Shown here in pieces: positions 39,230 through 51,137 of a stretch of DNA of 64,000 nt (positions are counted from its first letter, which is position 1; each line of letters starts with the position of its first letter). The translations under genes and the position numbers were made by a program. The notes under the pieces are model-generated. The model had not been told where the DNA came from, searched no databases, and was given only the letters and a program-made list of their open reading frames with translations. The stretch comes from Tetranychus cinnabarinus. Its lineage: Eukaryota > Arthropoda > Arachnida > Trombidiformes > Tetranychidae. The DNA is taken from positions 20,460,001 through 20,524,000 of the forward strand of contig WHVY01000001.1 of the NCBI GenBank assembly GCA_022266195.1, in the 5' to 3' direction.

Positions 39230-39684
39230 AACGCAGCAAAGCAAAGCGGAGATTTTTACTACGCTATGCCATTTTGAAAATTCACTTTTTGGTTGCTTGT
39301 AAACATGTTAACAGACAAACCACTTTAAGAAATGATTTGCAACTTAGTATAAAGTTTTCTTATAAAAAAATCTTGGTCTTATCAAATTTTCAAGGTCATC
39401 AGAGGTCATTTGTAGCGATTTTAACCTATGACCTTTAGAGGTCATTTCGAGTTCATTTACAATTTCTGTATGGATTTTAGCATTTATGCAAAGATGCATT
39501 GTTATGTCAAGTTTAGTTATCGCAATATAGCTCTAAACACTCTAAAAGTTATAAGAACGTGGAATATAATAATATTAATATAAATTATATGCGCAACGAT
39601 TAAACTAGATGTCGTGAATAATGAATCAGCGCAATTCAAGTGATCGCTAACGCTCCGATTTTGGCGAGCGATCGTCTGACCTAG
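39230..39684 (-). mobile_element. Non-autonomous TIR element, right copy (R)
   Basis: This is an inverted, shorter copy of the element at 28751-29549. Its outer end, 39647-39684, matches the left copy's outer end in 37 of 38 positions on the opposite strand. Its inner end reads ATCGGAACGCAGCAAAGCAAAGCGG. Shared interior blocks include CTATGCCATTTTGAAAAT and TTTTCAAGGTCATCAGAGGTCATTT. It is about 455 bp against about 800 bp on the left, so one copy carries large indels. No coding capacity. Confidence 0.65.
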
Positions 39685-39920
39685 ATCTCATGATAATCTT
39701 CACCTGATAGATTCACTTTGATCACAGCTAGGAATGAATTTGATAGATTATTAGTCATCTAATTGATCAACATAAATAAACTTACTTTGTTTAGAAATGA
39801 TATTGTCAGCAATCATTTTGTAGAAATGCAAATAACCACAATTAGATTTAGCGTTATTATCTAAACTCATTCAAAAGCGAAAAATTGTTAACCGTGAGCT
39901 TTTGCGGATTGACGAAGCAT

Positions 39921-40010
39921 AAGTTTTAAAGGCTCTAGATCACTCAAGGTCACTCCCTTATTTGACCTTTGGATGAAATTTGAAGGTCATTTTCTGTGAG
40001 TTTAAAATGC
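39921..40010 (+). repeat. Fragment related to the 1-2.4 kb repeat family
   Basis: CACTCAAGGTCACTCCCTTATTTGACC followed by TGAAGGTCATTTTCTGTGAG parallels TTCAAGGTCAATTCTTTATTTGACC then GAGGTCATTTTTTGAAATCG of the copy at 1988-2225. It is diverged but in the same order. Confidence 0.5.
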
Positions 40011-43000
40011 TTCGGATAGGTTGATGTTTGCAACATGTTTATAACTAATGCAGACCAAAGGATGCAAGTGTTTCCATAACATTCAATTTTTATTAAATCC
40101 TCTTGTTCACACATCGACTAGAAAAATGTAAACTTTATTTCACACAATTAAACATTTTTTTTAGAAAGGAAATCGTAGCACTTTGCGATTTTAAATTCAG
40201 AATATTTAAATACTGCGGGCTAGCAGATCAAAATAAATCAGTTTATTTCATTTTTCAGGGTGACTTGTAACTAATCCATTTTATTGCGTTGGTTTCAGTT
40301 AGTTAAAATGAACTAGTTCTCATGCATTCACATTTTTACGATATCACAAAGCAGAACATTTTGACGAATGGATAAGCGTAATGAATTTAATGTAAAATTC
40401 AACACATAATTTATGCATAACGAAAAATTGCTTGCTAAATAGTTCACCTTATTATTTTGGTCTTTATCCTTCTATTATTAAAAGATAATTTTCTATCAGA
40501 GAAATTGTTTTAAATTGATTTGTCCCAGACCCGACAAGAGTTTATTACAGACTGGGAATGTAAGAATACTAATCATGATCAACATGATAAAGAAATTTCC
40601 TATCCAGGAATTCCTTCCAGAAATGAACCAAAAATTAAGTTTATAAAAACATTGGATAAAGGCAAGAATGCAAGTCTTTATTCAGACTAAATGCAGCATT
40701 TTTGGTTTAAAGATGAACTCTGTTCAGTCCATGTAACAATAAAAGGCAAACTTGATTCTTAACATTCTATTGAGTTTCGTTTTTTCTTTGTGGCTCTGAT
40801 AATTATTGATGCTCTGCAATCTCAGGAAATTGTTTATTCTTCTGGATAGACATGAATGTTGGAGCTTCCAAATGAACTTTACTCTCATGCTGAAAATACT
40901 AATCAAATCTGACGATCAGCTTCTAATCATTTATTTTACCTTCAATAGACCAACATTTTTTTCCATCTCTCCAGATTAGTTGCAGTCAACTAAACACTGA
41001 GCAATTCAGAATATCATAATCATATTGAATGAACATTTTCTTTCCCTCACGTAAGTTTTCCATGCAATTCCATGAGTCTATTCATTATTGATAAATTGAG
41101 AAAAATTTGTAGAATAATTTTCCATTTTCAAATTGCAAGATTTGCCTTTAACAATTGTAAACATTTCAAGATAAATCTGGAAAAGTTAATGTTCTTGAAA
41201 CCTGAAATTACTTGAACCTGAGCTATTATTAAAAGATAATTTGCTAACAGCTTGATATTGTAAACGAGAAGAGTGTTAAATCGATTATGAATCGGTCCAT
41301 GTTTCACTTTAATTTCAAACTAATCTTGGATCCTTGGATGATCAACTGAAATCTGAAACATCTCTTGACTAATGTTACACCTCGAGTGTTGATTGAGTTG
41401 GTCAACAGCATCAATGATGTGAAAAACAGTGATTAAGAGGGCGATTTAGATGACGAGTGAAAAGGATATAAAGAGGATAAAGAGGAATGGCAATGGGAAA
41501 GGTAATTCAAGTGGCCAAGAGATTTGGAGTTGATCAGTTTCTTGGCCTTTCTTTAAGACACTTCAATGGATACAAAACTCAATTAACTTTAGTGCTTAAT
41601 ACTGGATAAGAGGAAGATAATGAAGAGGTTGGGAAGATGGAAAATGATTAAATCTGAAAACTAAAGTTAAACATGATTCAAGTAACTGGTAAACACTGCT
41701 TAGCTTATTACGATTAAATTGAATTGCCTTTCATTTTTCAACCTTTTTTCACCTTTTGCTTTCTCATTAGCTAAGTAAACGTTATTAAATAATCATAACG
41801 GTTCAACTGGTAAAGTTGATGAAAGCAAATAATGTTAATCACCTTCCAATCGATTAATGGTTATTTTAGGTAATATTAATTAACCTTTTCAATGGCATTC
41901 AAAAGACTTGCAAGTTTTCTTGAAATGAAACCCAAATTAATTTGCCATTTTTTAGACTCTAATTGATGAATCCATAAGCATTTCTTGTTAAATTAAATTT
42001 AAATGTCAAGTTTCTTGATGGAAATGGAAAAATCTGGTTGAATCAGATTTAGTGGTTCCTTGGGAAAAGTCTTGATCAATTGCTGTGTCTTCATTTAACC
42101 AGAATTGAAGCTTTTACCAGAAATTGGATAAAAATTGTTTCCAAATTGGGTAAAAAAGTTGCTCATTTTCCTATTCCATCATCAAATTTCATTTCTTATG
42201 TTTACTGGTTTTTTGGTTCATTAAAGCAGCAAATTTGATTTTCATTCTTGTCTTGATTTTCCGAGCAGAAGTAAAGTTCTGAAATTTTTATTCAACCCTG
42301 GAATCATCATTTGTAACCTGAAAAGGAAATTGAAAAGTCGAAATTAATTTTTCATCAAAAAATTTGTTGAACCTGATAAACATTGCAAATGAAGTTTTCT
42401 TGTTTAATGTTAATTGATTGGGGAAAAGTGTCATTCAAATTAGAGCAATTTTTCATTTGAATGACACTTTTCACAATTATCCTGACTTTCCAACAAATGT
42501 AACAATATTTGAATAATCTGGATAATTGTTCAATTGTAGAGCTAAAAATAGCTTTTTGTTTCCCTTGAATAGAGTTACATATCCATCACTCATTACATTT
42601 GGATATTACAATTCAATTTTACACTTTCCAATGATAATGTTTACTTGTTAATTCATTTCATGTCGTATTTAGGTTGACTTTATTTACAATAGTCAACAAT
42701 TTAAGTCATCATTTGACAATTTTTGTTCCTGTCATCAGGAAATTTTGTTAACCAGGAAAAAGTAGAAAGATCAAACAATAAACTCAAACAAATAATATCA
42801 AGAGAGTAAAATGTTAACAAAGCATAATTTTAACCCAACTAAGCTACTCTTGATATTTACTTATAAAGCTAATTGTATCATCATCATTCTAGGTTCTTGT
42901 CAATGTTATACTTTGTGATTAACTTGAGTTTCATTCAGAATCGTGTTCAATGGTTAAAGATGAAACTCATCAGTTACGATAAATAATCGACATTAATATT

Positions 43001-46000
43001 AATGGTAAATATATTTGGCAGCAAAAGAGCTCAAATTTCGGATCGATACTGAATTGGGCTCATCTTTTGAGGAGAAATTTTTTCAATTTAAATGTTAATG
43101 AAACGATTTCCAGCAATTCATAACATCAACCTGAATAAATCTAGAAAATATTACAATGATATTGTAAGATTTCCGTTTTTATTACATTAAAACATTCCTT
43201 CAGTTGAACCCTTTATTGTCTGTGTTTTGGTTGAATTGTAAGGTGATTTAATGATAAGAATAATGGTGATGATCGGATGTGAGAAGAAATTATTCCATAG
43301 AACAATATTAAATCATTTTTCCTCTTAGAGCGTCAAATGTTGTGATATTAAATTAGGTTGACAATTGATATTATATTTATACCAAAGACAGCCTAATAAA
43401 TAACCATTCACTAAACATTTAATGGTGTTTACTTTCAGTTTATTAACACACCTTATTATTTGCTGTTGATTTATTTTCTTTCCACTTGTTTCTCTTTGTT
43501 TGATTGATTAATTTTCATCCGCCAACTCTACCATTTATATTATAACACTAACATTCAATACCATCCACCATGATATATTGAATCATAATAAATATTAGAT
43601 GAAGGTTGGATTTAATGATTGACCAGGAAAACGGAATTTGTTGACCTTCCATATTACCAGGAGTGTTGTTCCGTTCTGGAGCTTGGTCTGGCTTTTGATT
43701 GTAACTTTGAAGTAAATTGTTAATCCTTTTGAATAGTCAATTCATTTTCCATGTTCTGGTCTTCCTTTTTGTCCAATTGTTAAGACATGTATCAATGGTC
43801 GCTTTTGCATTTGTCTGATAATTGGTGAAGCTTTGAAATTTACCACTAAATTGTATTTGTGTGTATTCTTTCTGTGATTCTGTCATGTTGATAGTTAATA
43901 TATTCATTTATATGATAATGATGAAGGTTATTCATTTTTTTCCAATGCTTGGTTTCACCATGGTTGACTCAATTTGTGTTCCTCCATGGTTTCTCCTTTT
44001 GTCTGTGTTCATCATCTTTTCATGGTAAATTTGGCTGACTGTTTGGTAATTATGTTAGAAGATGTAATTTTATGACCATTTTGATCAAGGATTCTTGGGA
44101 AGGAATAGTAAATCCAATTATTCTTGAAGTTGAAGTTGCATGAATCCTTTATTTGGGCTGGTTAAGATGTAATTTGTAAAAATGTAAAACTGGTGTAACC
44201 CCACTTAGGCAGGGTCAATATTTAACATTGATTTGATTCTTAAGAGAATTGCCATGTTGCCAGTTACACCATCTGTTGCCTGGTTAAAACCAACCCAAAG
44301 TTATGCCAAAAATGGTATCATTTGATATCAGGTAAACTGTGATTAACGGGGTAAGACAAGAAAAAAATACATCAGTTACTATGGTGAAGTAAAATTGTAA
44401 AACATGTAACAAGGTTATGATTAATGAACTTACGTTCTTCTGCTCGTTTGTTTGCTTTCAAGTTGTCCTTTGAGTTGTAATACCAAATTGATGTTTGCTT
44501 TAAATCAAGTGTTACCAGACTAAAAATGGTTTAGTTATAAATAAATGTAATTTTGAATTATTTGACCTCAATAAAGACTAGAAAAATTATGCAAGGTTTG
44601 GTGGTAAGTGAAAAGGGGGGTAAAATTGAAGGAAAAACAGGTGACCTTTTCGGGATAACTCATGGTAGATGAAGATGGGTTATGTTTCTGCCAAAATTAG
44701 CAGCACTCGAACGTATAAATAAAAATCTTTCAAATAATAATCTGAAGAACTAAATCAAAATAATTTCCACCAAGACGTCCAAGAAGCAGGATGATGATGA
44801 CGAAAATGATGAAGGAGGTTGGTTTCTCGGAAAAATAAAAGCAAACACGAGATGAAAAGTATTAATAAATCTGTTAATGACGTCTTCAGGTTAATTGAGG
44901 TTTAGACATTTTCCAACTTTTCTCACCATTTTACTTGTTAGGCCTCTAACAAGTCAGTCTTGGCATTTTTTACACACAAAACACGATCTGTTGAAACACA
45001 TGCTCTAATTATAAAAACACTAGAGAAACAGGTTGATGAAATTAAAGGCAAATAGAGCTTATATAATTAGAAAAGGTAAAAAAGTCTTACGACTTCAATT
45101 AATTATAAAAATAGGTAATTTGATTACTCCATGCTGAGAATCACTTGCACCAATAATTGCTCAGATGAAGGTTTGTTTACACGATCCTTGAAGGATAAAA
45201 AGGATTGAAAACAATGGAAACAATAAATCAATTATGTTGGAAAGAAATAATGAAATTAGATTGATTTGGTATTAATTGATGCTATTATATCATCTGCTTA
45301 ACACTTAAGTAAATTGAAATTGAATTAGACATTTCATTCAATTTTCATAGGATTTACCGCCAATTCTTTTTACTCACGCCATCTAGCGAATGAAGTACTG
45401 TTCGTTTTGAAAATTGTTTTCCCTGTTACAAGATTCACTTTCATTTGATGATTGATGATTAAGTTTCAGTTTGTTTGATTGTCTATTGGTTAGTTTTATT
45501 AATGAATAATCCATGGCCAAAGTATTCACAAACTGCTCATCGAAGTTCTGTAGCCAGATTAATGTAAAATCAATAATGAACTTTCTAAAATTGTCATCAA
45601 TCCCAATTAAATTTGACAATTTCTAGTAATTATTGTTCATTGGAATAGCTGGCTTCTCATCTTTAACTCTACAAGATTGTTAACAAATGGATAATTCAAA
45701 AGCTTCAGGCCAAATGATAATATCTGGTGATGCTGATTGATTTTTACCAGTTACTCCTTTAGTATTTTTCAAAATCCGACAAAATTTCAAGTCTATGTTG
45801 GAACTCGTAATTGTTGAGATTTTACAAAGAGTAAATATTTGTGTGAATAATTGAACGTTGGTAATGATTTTTCTTGAAATTACTTAAATCTTTTCCATCT
45901 TCACTTGTTAAAGTCCGTAAAAAATCATGTGCTCACAATTATCTATTCATAAATTCCATGGATGCATTAAGATGGAAATATAATTATGATTGAACGCTAT

Positions 46001-46756
46001 TAAACAATAGAAATTGATAAATCTTTGAATAGGAATCATTCAAATGGCATTAATAATAAAATTTCCCGCTTACGGTTTGAGCAGGATGGTGAAAACGATG
46101 AAATTAAGAGCAATAGAGTGGGAAATTCAGGCAAATACAAAAAGCGGAAAATATCAAGACTTTGATGATTCCAGTCACTATTTTTTAACTACAATTGAAA
46201 TGGTAATATTAAGTAAATGTCTATTTATCATGCATAATCAGTGTTCGACAAGAAAAATAGACTGAAAAGTACAACGGTTAAAGTAAAGAAAGACATGAGG
46301 ATGGCAGCAGGTTTGATTTACTTATTTTGGTTGGTTGTGTGTTCAAGTGAAGTGAAAGTTGGTTGGCATAATAGTGAACATTGTTAAAGAAAGAAAAACG
46401 AGTTTCCTTTCAATTATTTTATTTGTAATTATTGTTATCATCTATTATTTTATCAAATTATTGTTACCCTGTTGATTCCCAATCGGCTCTATTATTCATC
46501 ATGTTTAATTTAATTAGTTTTATCTTCTATCAATATATCCAGTTAATTATAATTTGATTGTTGAGTTTTCCACTGTTTCCCCTTCCTTCCTTACTTGCCT
46601 ATCTTTGCTTCTACTCTCTTACTTTGTATACCCTTTTCTCGTTGCTTTTTTGATATTTTCTCTCCTGGCATTTGTTTTCTGGTATTTTTTTACCCATTTC
46701 TCGGTTTGTTATTATCGTTGACCGTTTTGGACTACCATTATCATCAACTTTACTAG
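40011..46756. other. Non-coding stretch upstream of the AHCYL-type gene
   Basis: No coding exon could be supported. This is where the missing 5' exon(s) and promoter of the AHCYL-type gene should lie if its N-terminus is not within the 46757 exon. I looked for the conserved basic/FADD-like N-terminal segment of that family and did not find it. The only clear structure is the hairpin at 42423-42472. Confidence 0.5.
42423..42472. repeat. Perfect 18-bp inverted repeat with 14-base loop
   Basis: GAAAAGTGTCATTCAAAT (42423-42440) pairs exactly with ATTTGAATGACACTTTTC (42455-42472). Outside the perfect stem, TAATTG on the left can pair again with CAATTA on the right after a small asymmetric bulge. 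The stem is shorter than a typical animal microRNA precursor unless the extension forms. Confidence 0.75.
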
Positions 46757-49700
46757 GTTCCTGAGGCCTTGTTGCTTTATCCATCTTTCAAGGAACGACA
46801 AAAAAGACGAATGAGTCTTCCCATAGGAAGGTTGACCACCGGTCTTGAAAAAACCACCAACCGAAGTCGGCGTAATTCATCAACATCCGTCTCTTCATCA
46901 GCTTGTAAGTATTACTTTTCCACTATCTCCATCATCATTAATATCTCCTGAGCCTCATTCTGATATAACATTTAGTTGAAGAAATCTATGTGTAGTTCAA
47001 GCATCACCCATGCATTGATTTTCACCAAAACAGCTGATATGATAACAACTGACCATTTTTTTGTAAATGGGTTATTTTGACTTGGATTTATATTCATGAG
47101 AACTTAAATAACGTTAATATAAGTACTAAAGATATTCTAGATCATCATGATCGCTTATTGTAAGGCTATCAGTTCAATTTTTTTATTCTCATCTATTGAG
47201 TATCTAATATCTGATAATATTTCGATTATCATGCATTTGAATTCTTCATTGCTTTTCCACTGTGGTCATTGAAAGTAAAAGTTGTAGTCTATCATTGATT
47301 CCCACTCAGTAAACTGAGTAATGGTAATTTAGATTTCTCATACAAGTATTTTCCGGTTATGACTATCATTTTAAAAATAGCTTCCAAGTTACTTCATTTA
47401 TTGATTGCTTCTATTATATTCAATCAGTTTTTCATTTCTTTTTCTCTTTTCTCTTTTCAATTTTTCTCTTTTTACAGCATCTTATACAGAATCAAGCTCG
47501 GAAGATGAAACCGGAACCTCTCCTCGGGATAAAGTTCAACGAACCTCTAAAGGCTTCACTGATTTTTGTGTCAAAAACATTTCACAAGCCCCGTATGGTC
47601 GCAAAGAGATCGAGATGGCTGAACAAGGTTTGTTTTTTCAATTGCAACAAATTGTTTGAAGATTTGTTCAAAATTTGAAAAAAATTCATTCGTCAATTCA
47701 AATTGATTTCTCTCTCATATTAGAGATGCCTGGTTTGATTGCCTTGAGGAAACGAGCTCAAGATGATAAACCTCTGAAAGGAGCTAGAATAATCGTGTGT
47801 ACACATATTAATGCTCAAACAGCGGTTAGTAACTCAAATCATGTTCTTATTTATAAAGCCATTTGTCTTCGTTTATCTTTTTAACTTATTTATGTGATAG
47901 TTTATTTTCTTGATTTACCGTTACAATGGCTCATTTTTCATAACTAAAAATAGTCAGCTTAGATTTTTTTTGTTCATTTAAACAATCAACCATTTTTTCT
48001 ACTTTTAGGTTCTTGTTGAGACTCTGGTGGCCTTAGGAGCCAGTATACGATGGGCTTCATGTAATATCTATTCAACCCAAAATGAAGCTGCTGCTGCAAT
48101 TGCTGAAGCTGGTAAGCTAATTATACAAATTATTTGAGCATCAGTAACTCATGAATTTTTTACATTGACAGGAATACCTATTTATGCATGGAAAGGAGAA
48201 ACAGAGGAAGATTTTTGGTGGTGTATCGATAAAAGCATTTCTTCTGAATCATGGCAACCAAATATGATTCTGGATGATGGAGGTGATGCTACTCATTTGC
48301 TAATTAAAAAATATCCAGCCGCATTCAATTTAATCAAAGGAATTGTGGAAGAATCTGTTACTGGAGTCCATCGATTATACCAACTTTCAAAAGCTGGTAA
48401 ACTCACTGTTCCAGCGATGAATGTCAACGATTCTGTAACAAAGACCAAATTTGATAATCTCTATTGCTGCCGAGAATCAATCCTTGATGCGTACGTTTTC
48501 AGAATTTTTCATAACTTCGATTATCTAGTCAGTTGAACATGATTCACAGATTCGTTGAAACAACTTTAGGCTAATAAGTGACAGACAGATTGGAAAAATT
48601 TGTTTTCCTATCAAAAATTCAACCAATCTGTAAATGAAAAATTAACCTTATTTAAGATTGATTTTCATTCATGATTGTTAGCTTTTGATTGTATGTTAAT
48701 TCAAAGCGTCATGTTCAACCTTCAACTTTCATTTATATTCACTATGAATAGATTAAAGCGTGCAACCGACTGCATGTTTGGTGGGAAACAAGTCGTTGTC
48801 TGTGGTTATGGTGAGGTAAGCTAATCAAACTTCCAATATCACACTCATTCTTAAAAATTAACCTCATTAACCTAATATTGAACTCTATTCTCATTTCATT
48901 GATTTTAATTCCATCAGGTTGGTAAAGGATGCTGTTCAGCATTAAAAGGAATGGGTGCCGTTGTTTATGTTACCGAAATCGATCCAATTTGTGCACTTCA
49001 AGCATGGTAAGATACCAAGAAATAAAATACAACAAAAGAAGGAGACATTTTATCTTCTTAATCACACAAATAGATTGATTTTTCTCTTAAAACCTTTATG
49101 ATTCAAATTTATAACTTCCGTTTTATTAATGTTTTTCCATTTTCTTTTATTTGCTATTTTTACATGAAATGGCTATTTAGTATGGATGGTTTACGAGTTG
49201 TTACCCTTTCTGAAGTCATTAGTAAAGTGGACATTATTATAACTGCCACTGGAAGCAAAAATGTAGTTACCCGAGATCACATTGACACTGTTAAGTCGGG
49301 CTGTATAATATGTAATATGGGTCATTCAAATACCGAAATTGACGTGGTGAGCCTTCTAATCCATCATTTCACATTCATTTGATATTGTGTTCAATATTTG
49401 TGTTCACAAAAACCAGTTGAAAACTAAATTGGTTATTGATTAACTGTTAACAGTGTAAAAATTTTCAATCAATCCTTGTCCCGTGCCAATCATTGTTTGT
49501 GACTTTATTAATCATTACTTTCAGTTACATGATGATTATCATTATTGTTACTAAAAGATTGCTTGATTGAACACAATAACAATGTTAGTTTAGATCAAAA
49601 AAAGAGGAAAGCCTTGAAATTAGGGTTAAAGCTTGTACACTTTATATTGTCTATAACATTATTTCAGTGGTTGCTTAATTGTCACACCTCAAGACCCTAA

Positions 49701-51137
49701 ATTCAGTCAACTGTAAATCATTAATAGTATTCATTTTCATTTTATAATACAAATAATTTATCCTGAGTAACGTTAATTTACTATCAAAGGTTTTGATACA
49801 TTATTGAGATATTATAATACACTAATTTTCATATTCATCATTTTAATAACAAAAAAGATCTTACAATGTCTATTTCATAGTAAAGTGCAATTTAGTTAAG
49901 GGCATGTTATTTTCACTTAACTTTCACTCATTTTTTCTCTATAGCTAATAATGGTTGAAAACTTACAAAAAAACGTTAATTGAAAAGTTAATTATTTTTT
50001 AATCAATGCTCACTTTACTTCCTCTTTTTTATCACTTTTTAATTAACTGTATGAAAATAAATTAATTATCTTATACAATATACTTTACTAATTTAATTTT
50101 TCTTCTCAATTTTGTCATCATTTACAGCAAAGCTTAAGAACTCCGGATCTTACTTGGGAACGAGTTCGATCTTCCGTTGATCACATAACTTGGCCTGATG
50201 GTAAATGGATTATTCTAGTTGCCGAGGTAATTGTTGCCTTTTGATGCTTTTGTTTACCTTCTGATTATCATTTAATTATTCTGTAATAACCTTGAATGTT
50301 TTCCCTTCTTTGATTACTCATACAATTATCTAATGATTCTCTTATTATCTTTTAATTTCCCTTTTCTTCATGGTTATCAGGGACGCCTCATCAATCTCAG
50401 TTGTTCGCGCGTTCCATCATTCGTCGTTTCCATTACCGCTGCAACTCAAGCCTTAGCCTTAATTGAATTATACAATGCTCCAGCTGGAAGATATAAATCT
50501 GACGTTTACTTGCTACCCAAGAAAATGGGTAAGAAATGTGATCACAAGCTATTGAGAATATTACGGTTAATATTATCACAAGAATTAGTTATATTCACAA
50601 TTCTTTACTCTCTCAGCCTTTTCTAACATGGTTTCATTCATCTGTTAGACAAGTCATTTTGCATTCAACACACACTTCATCTAATTATATTTAAATCTTA
50701 ATTCTTGTAATATTTCTGTTCTATTTTAGTTTAGACTTCATTTTTAACTCACTTCTGTCAGTTTTTTCAGTCACTCAATTTATTCGTCTATTCTGTAAGA
50801 AAATGTCTATTGTAATCCATTGTAATCTCATGGATTTTGCTAATACTTGCAAGTCTACTCTCATGAAAATTCGTCCTTGTAACAATTCATCAATCTCAAT
50901 TGTTTTATTTTCACAGATGAATATGTTGCTAGCCTTCATCTACCCACTTTTGATGCCCATTTAACTGAGCTTTCTGATGACCAGGCCAAATTTATGGGTC
51001 TCAATAAAGCTGGACCATTTAAACCAAACTATTATCGGTAAATTTATTCATTTAAATAAACCATTTCTTGCCTGCTCTCTTAATCTTATATGTGATTTAC
51101 TAATGATACTTTTTTCTCCCGTTCTCATAGGTATTAG
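46757..51137 (+). CDS. AhcyL1: AHCYL/IRBIT-type adenosylhomocysteinase-like protein
   Basis: A member of the S-adenosylhomocysteine hydrolase-like (AHCYL1/2, IRBIT) family. Known members bind IP3 receptors and ion transporters through a Ser-rich N-terminal part and lack normal hydrolase activity. Twelve in-frame exons: 46757-46904, 47478-47627, 47724-47824, 48009-48111, 48172-48490, 48752-48815, 48918-49006, 49181-49346, 50128-50226, 50381-50528, 50917-51037 and 51131-51137. Together they give 504 residues ending in the family's NYYRY. Hallmarks seen: Ser-rich SSSASSYTESSSEDE then SPRDK; DFCVKNI; NILDDGG-type NMILDDGGDATH; EESVTGVHRLYQLSKAGKL; VPAMNVNDSVTK; the NAD-binding CGYGEVGKGC; EIDPICALQA; NMGHSNTEIDV; and LLPKKMDEYVASLHLP. 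The start is uncertain. The first exon opens in phase 0 after a TACTAG acceptor, so an upstream exon may exist; otherwise Met at 46811 would start a 486-residue protein. The segment before the Ser-rich block diverges from the vertebrate form. Confidence 0.93.

Noticed and set aside
44766..44820. Possible upstream AHCYL exon reading TSKKQDDDDENDEG
   Set aside because: It superficially recalls the family's KKQ segment, but it lacks a canonical donor (GTTGGT) and a convincing acceptor, and an in-frame stop lies just upstream.
46044..46265. 73-codon plus-strand frame just upstream of the AHCYL-type gene
   Set aside because: No family resemblance, no splice sites joining it to the 46757 exon in frame, and the length is compatible with chance.
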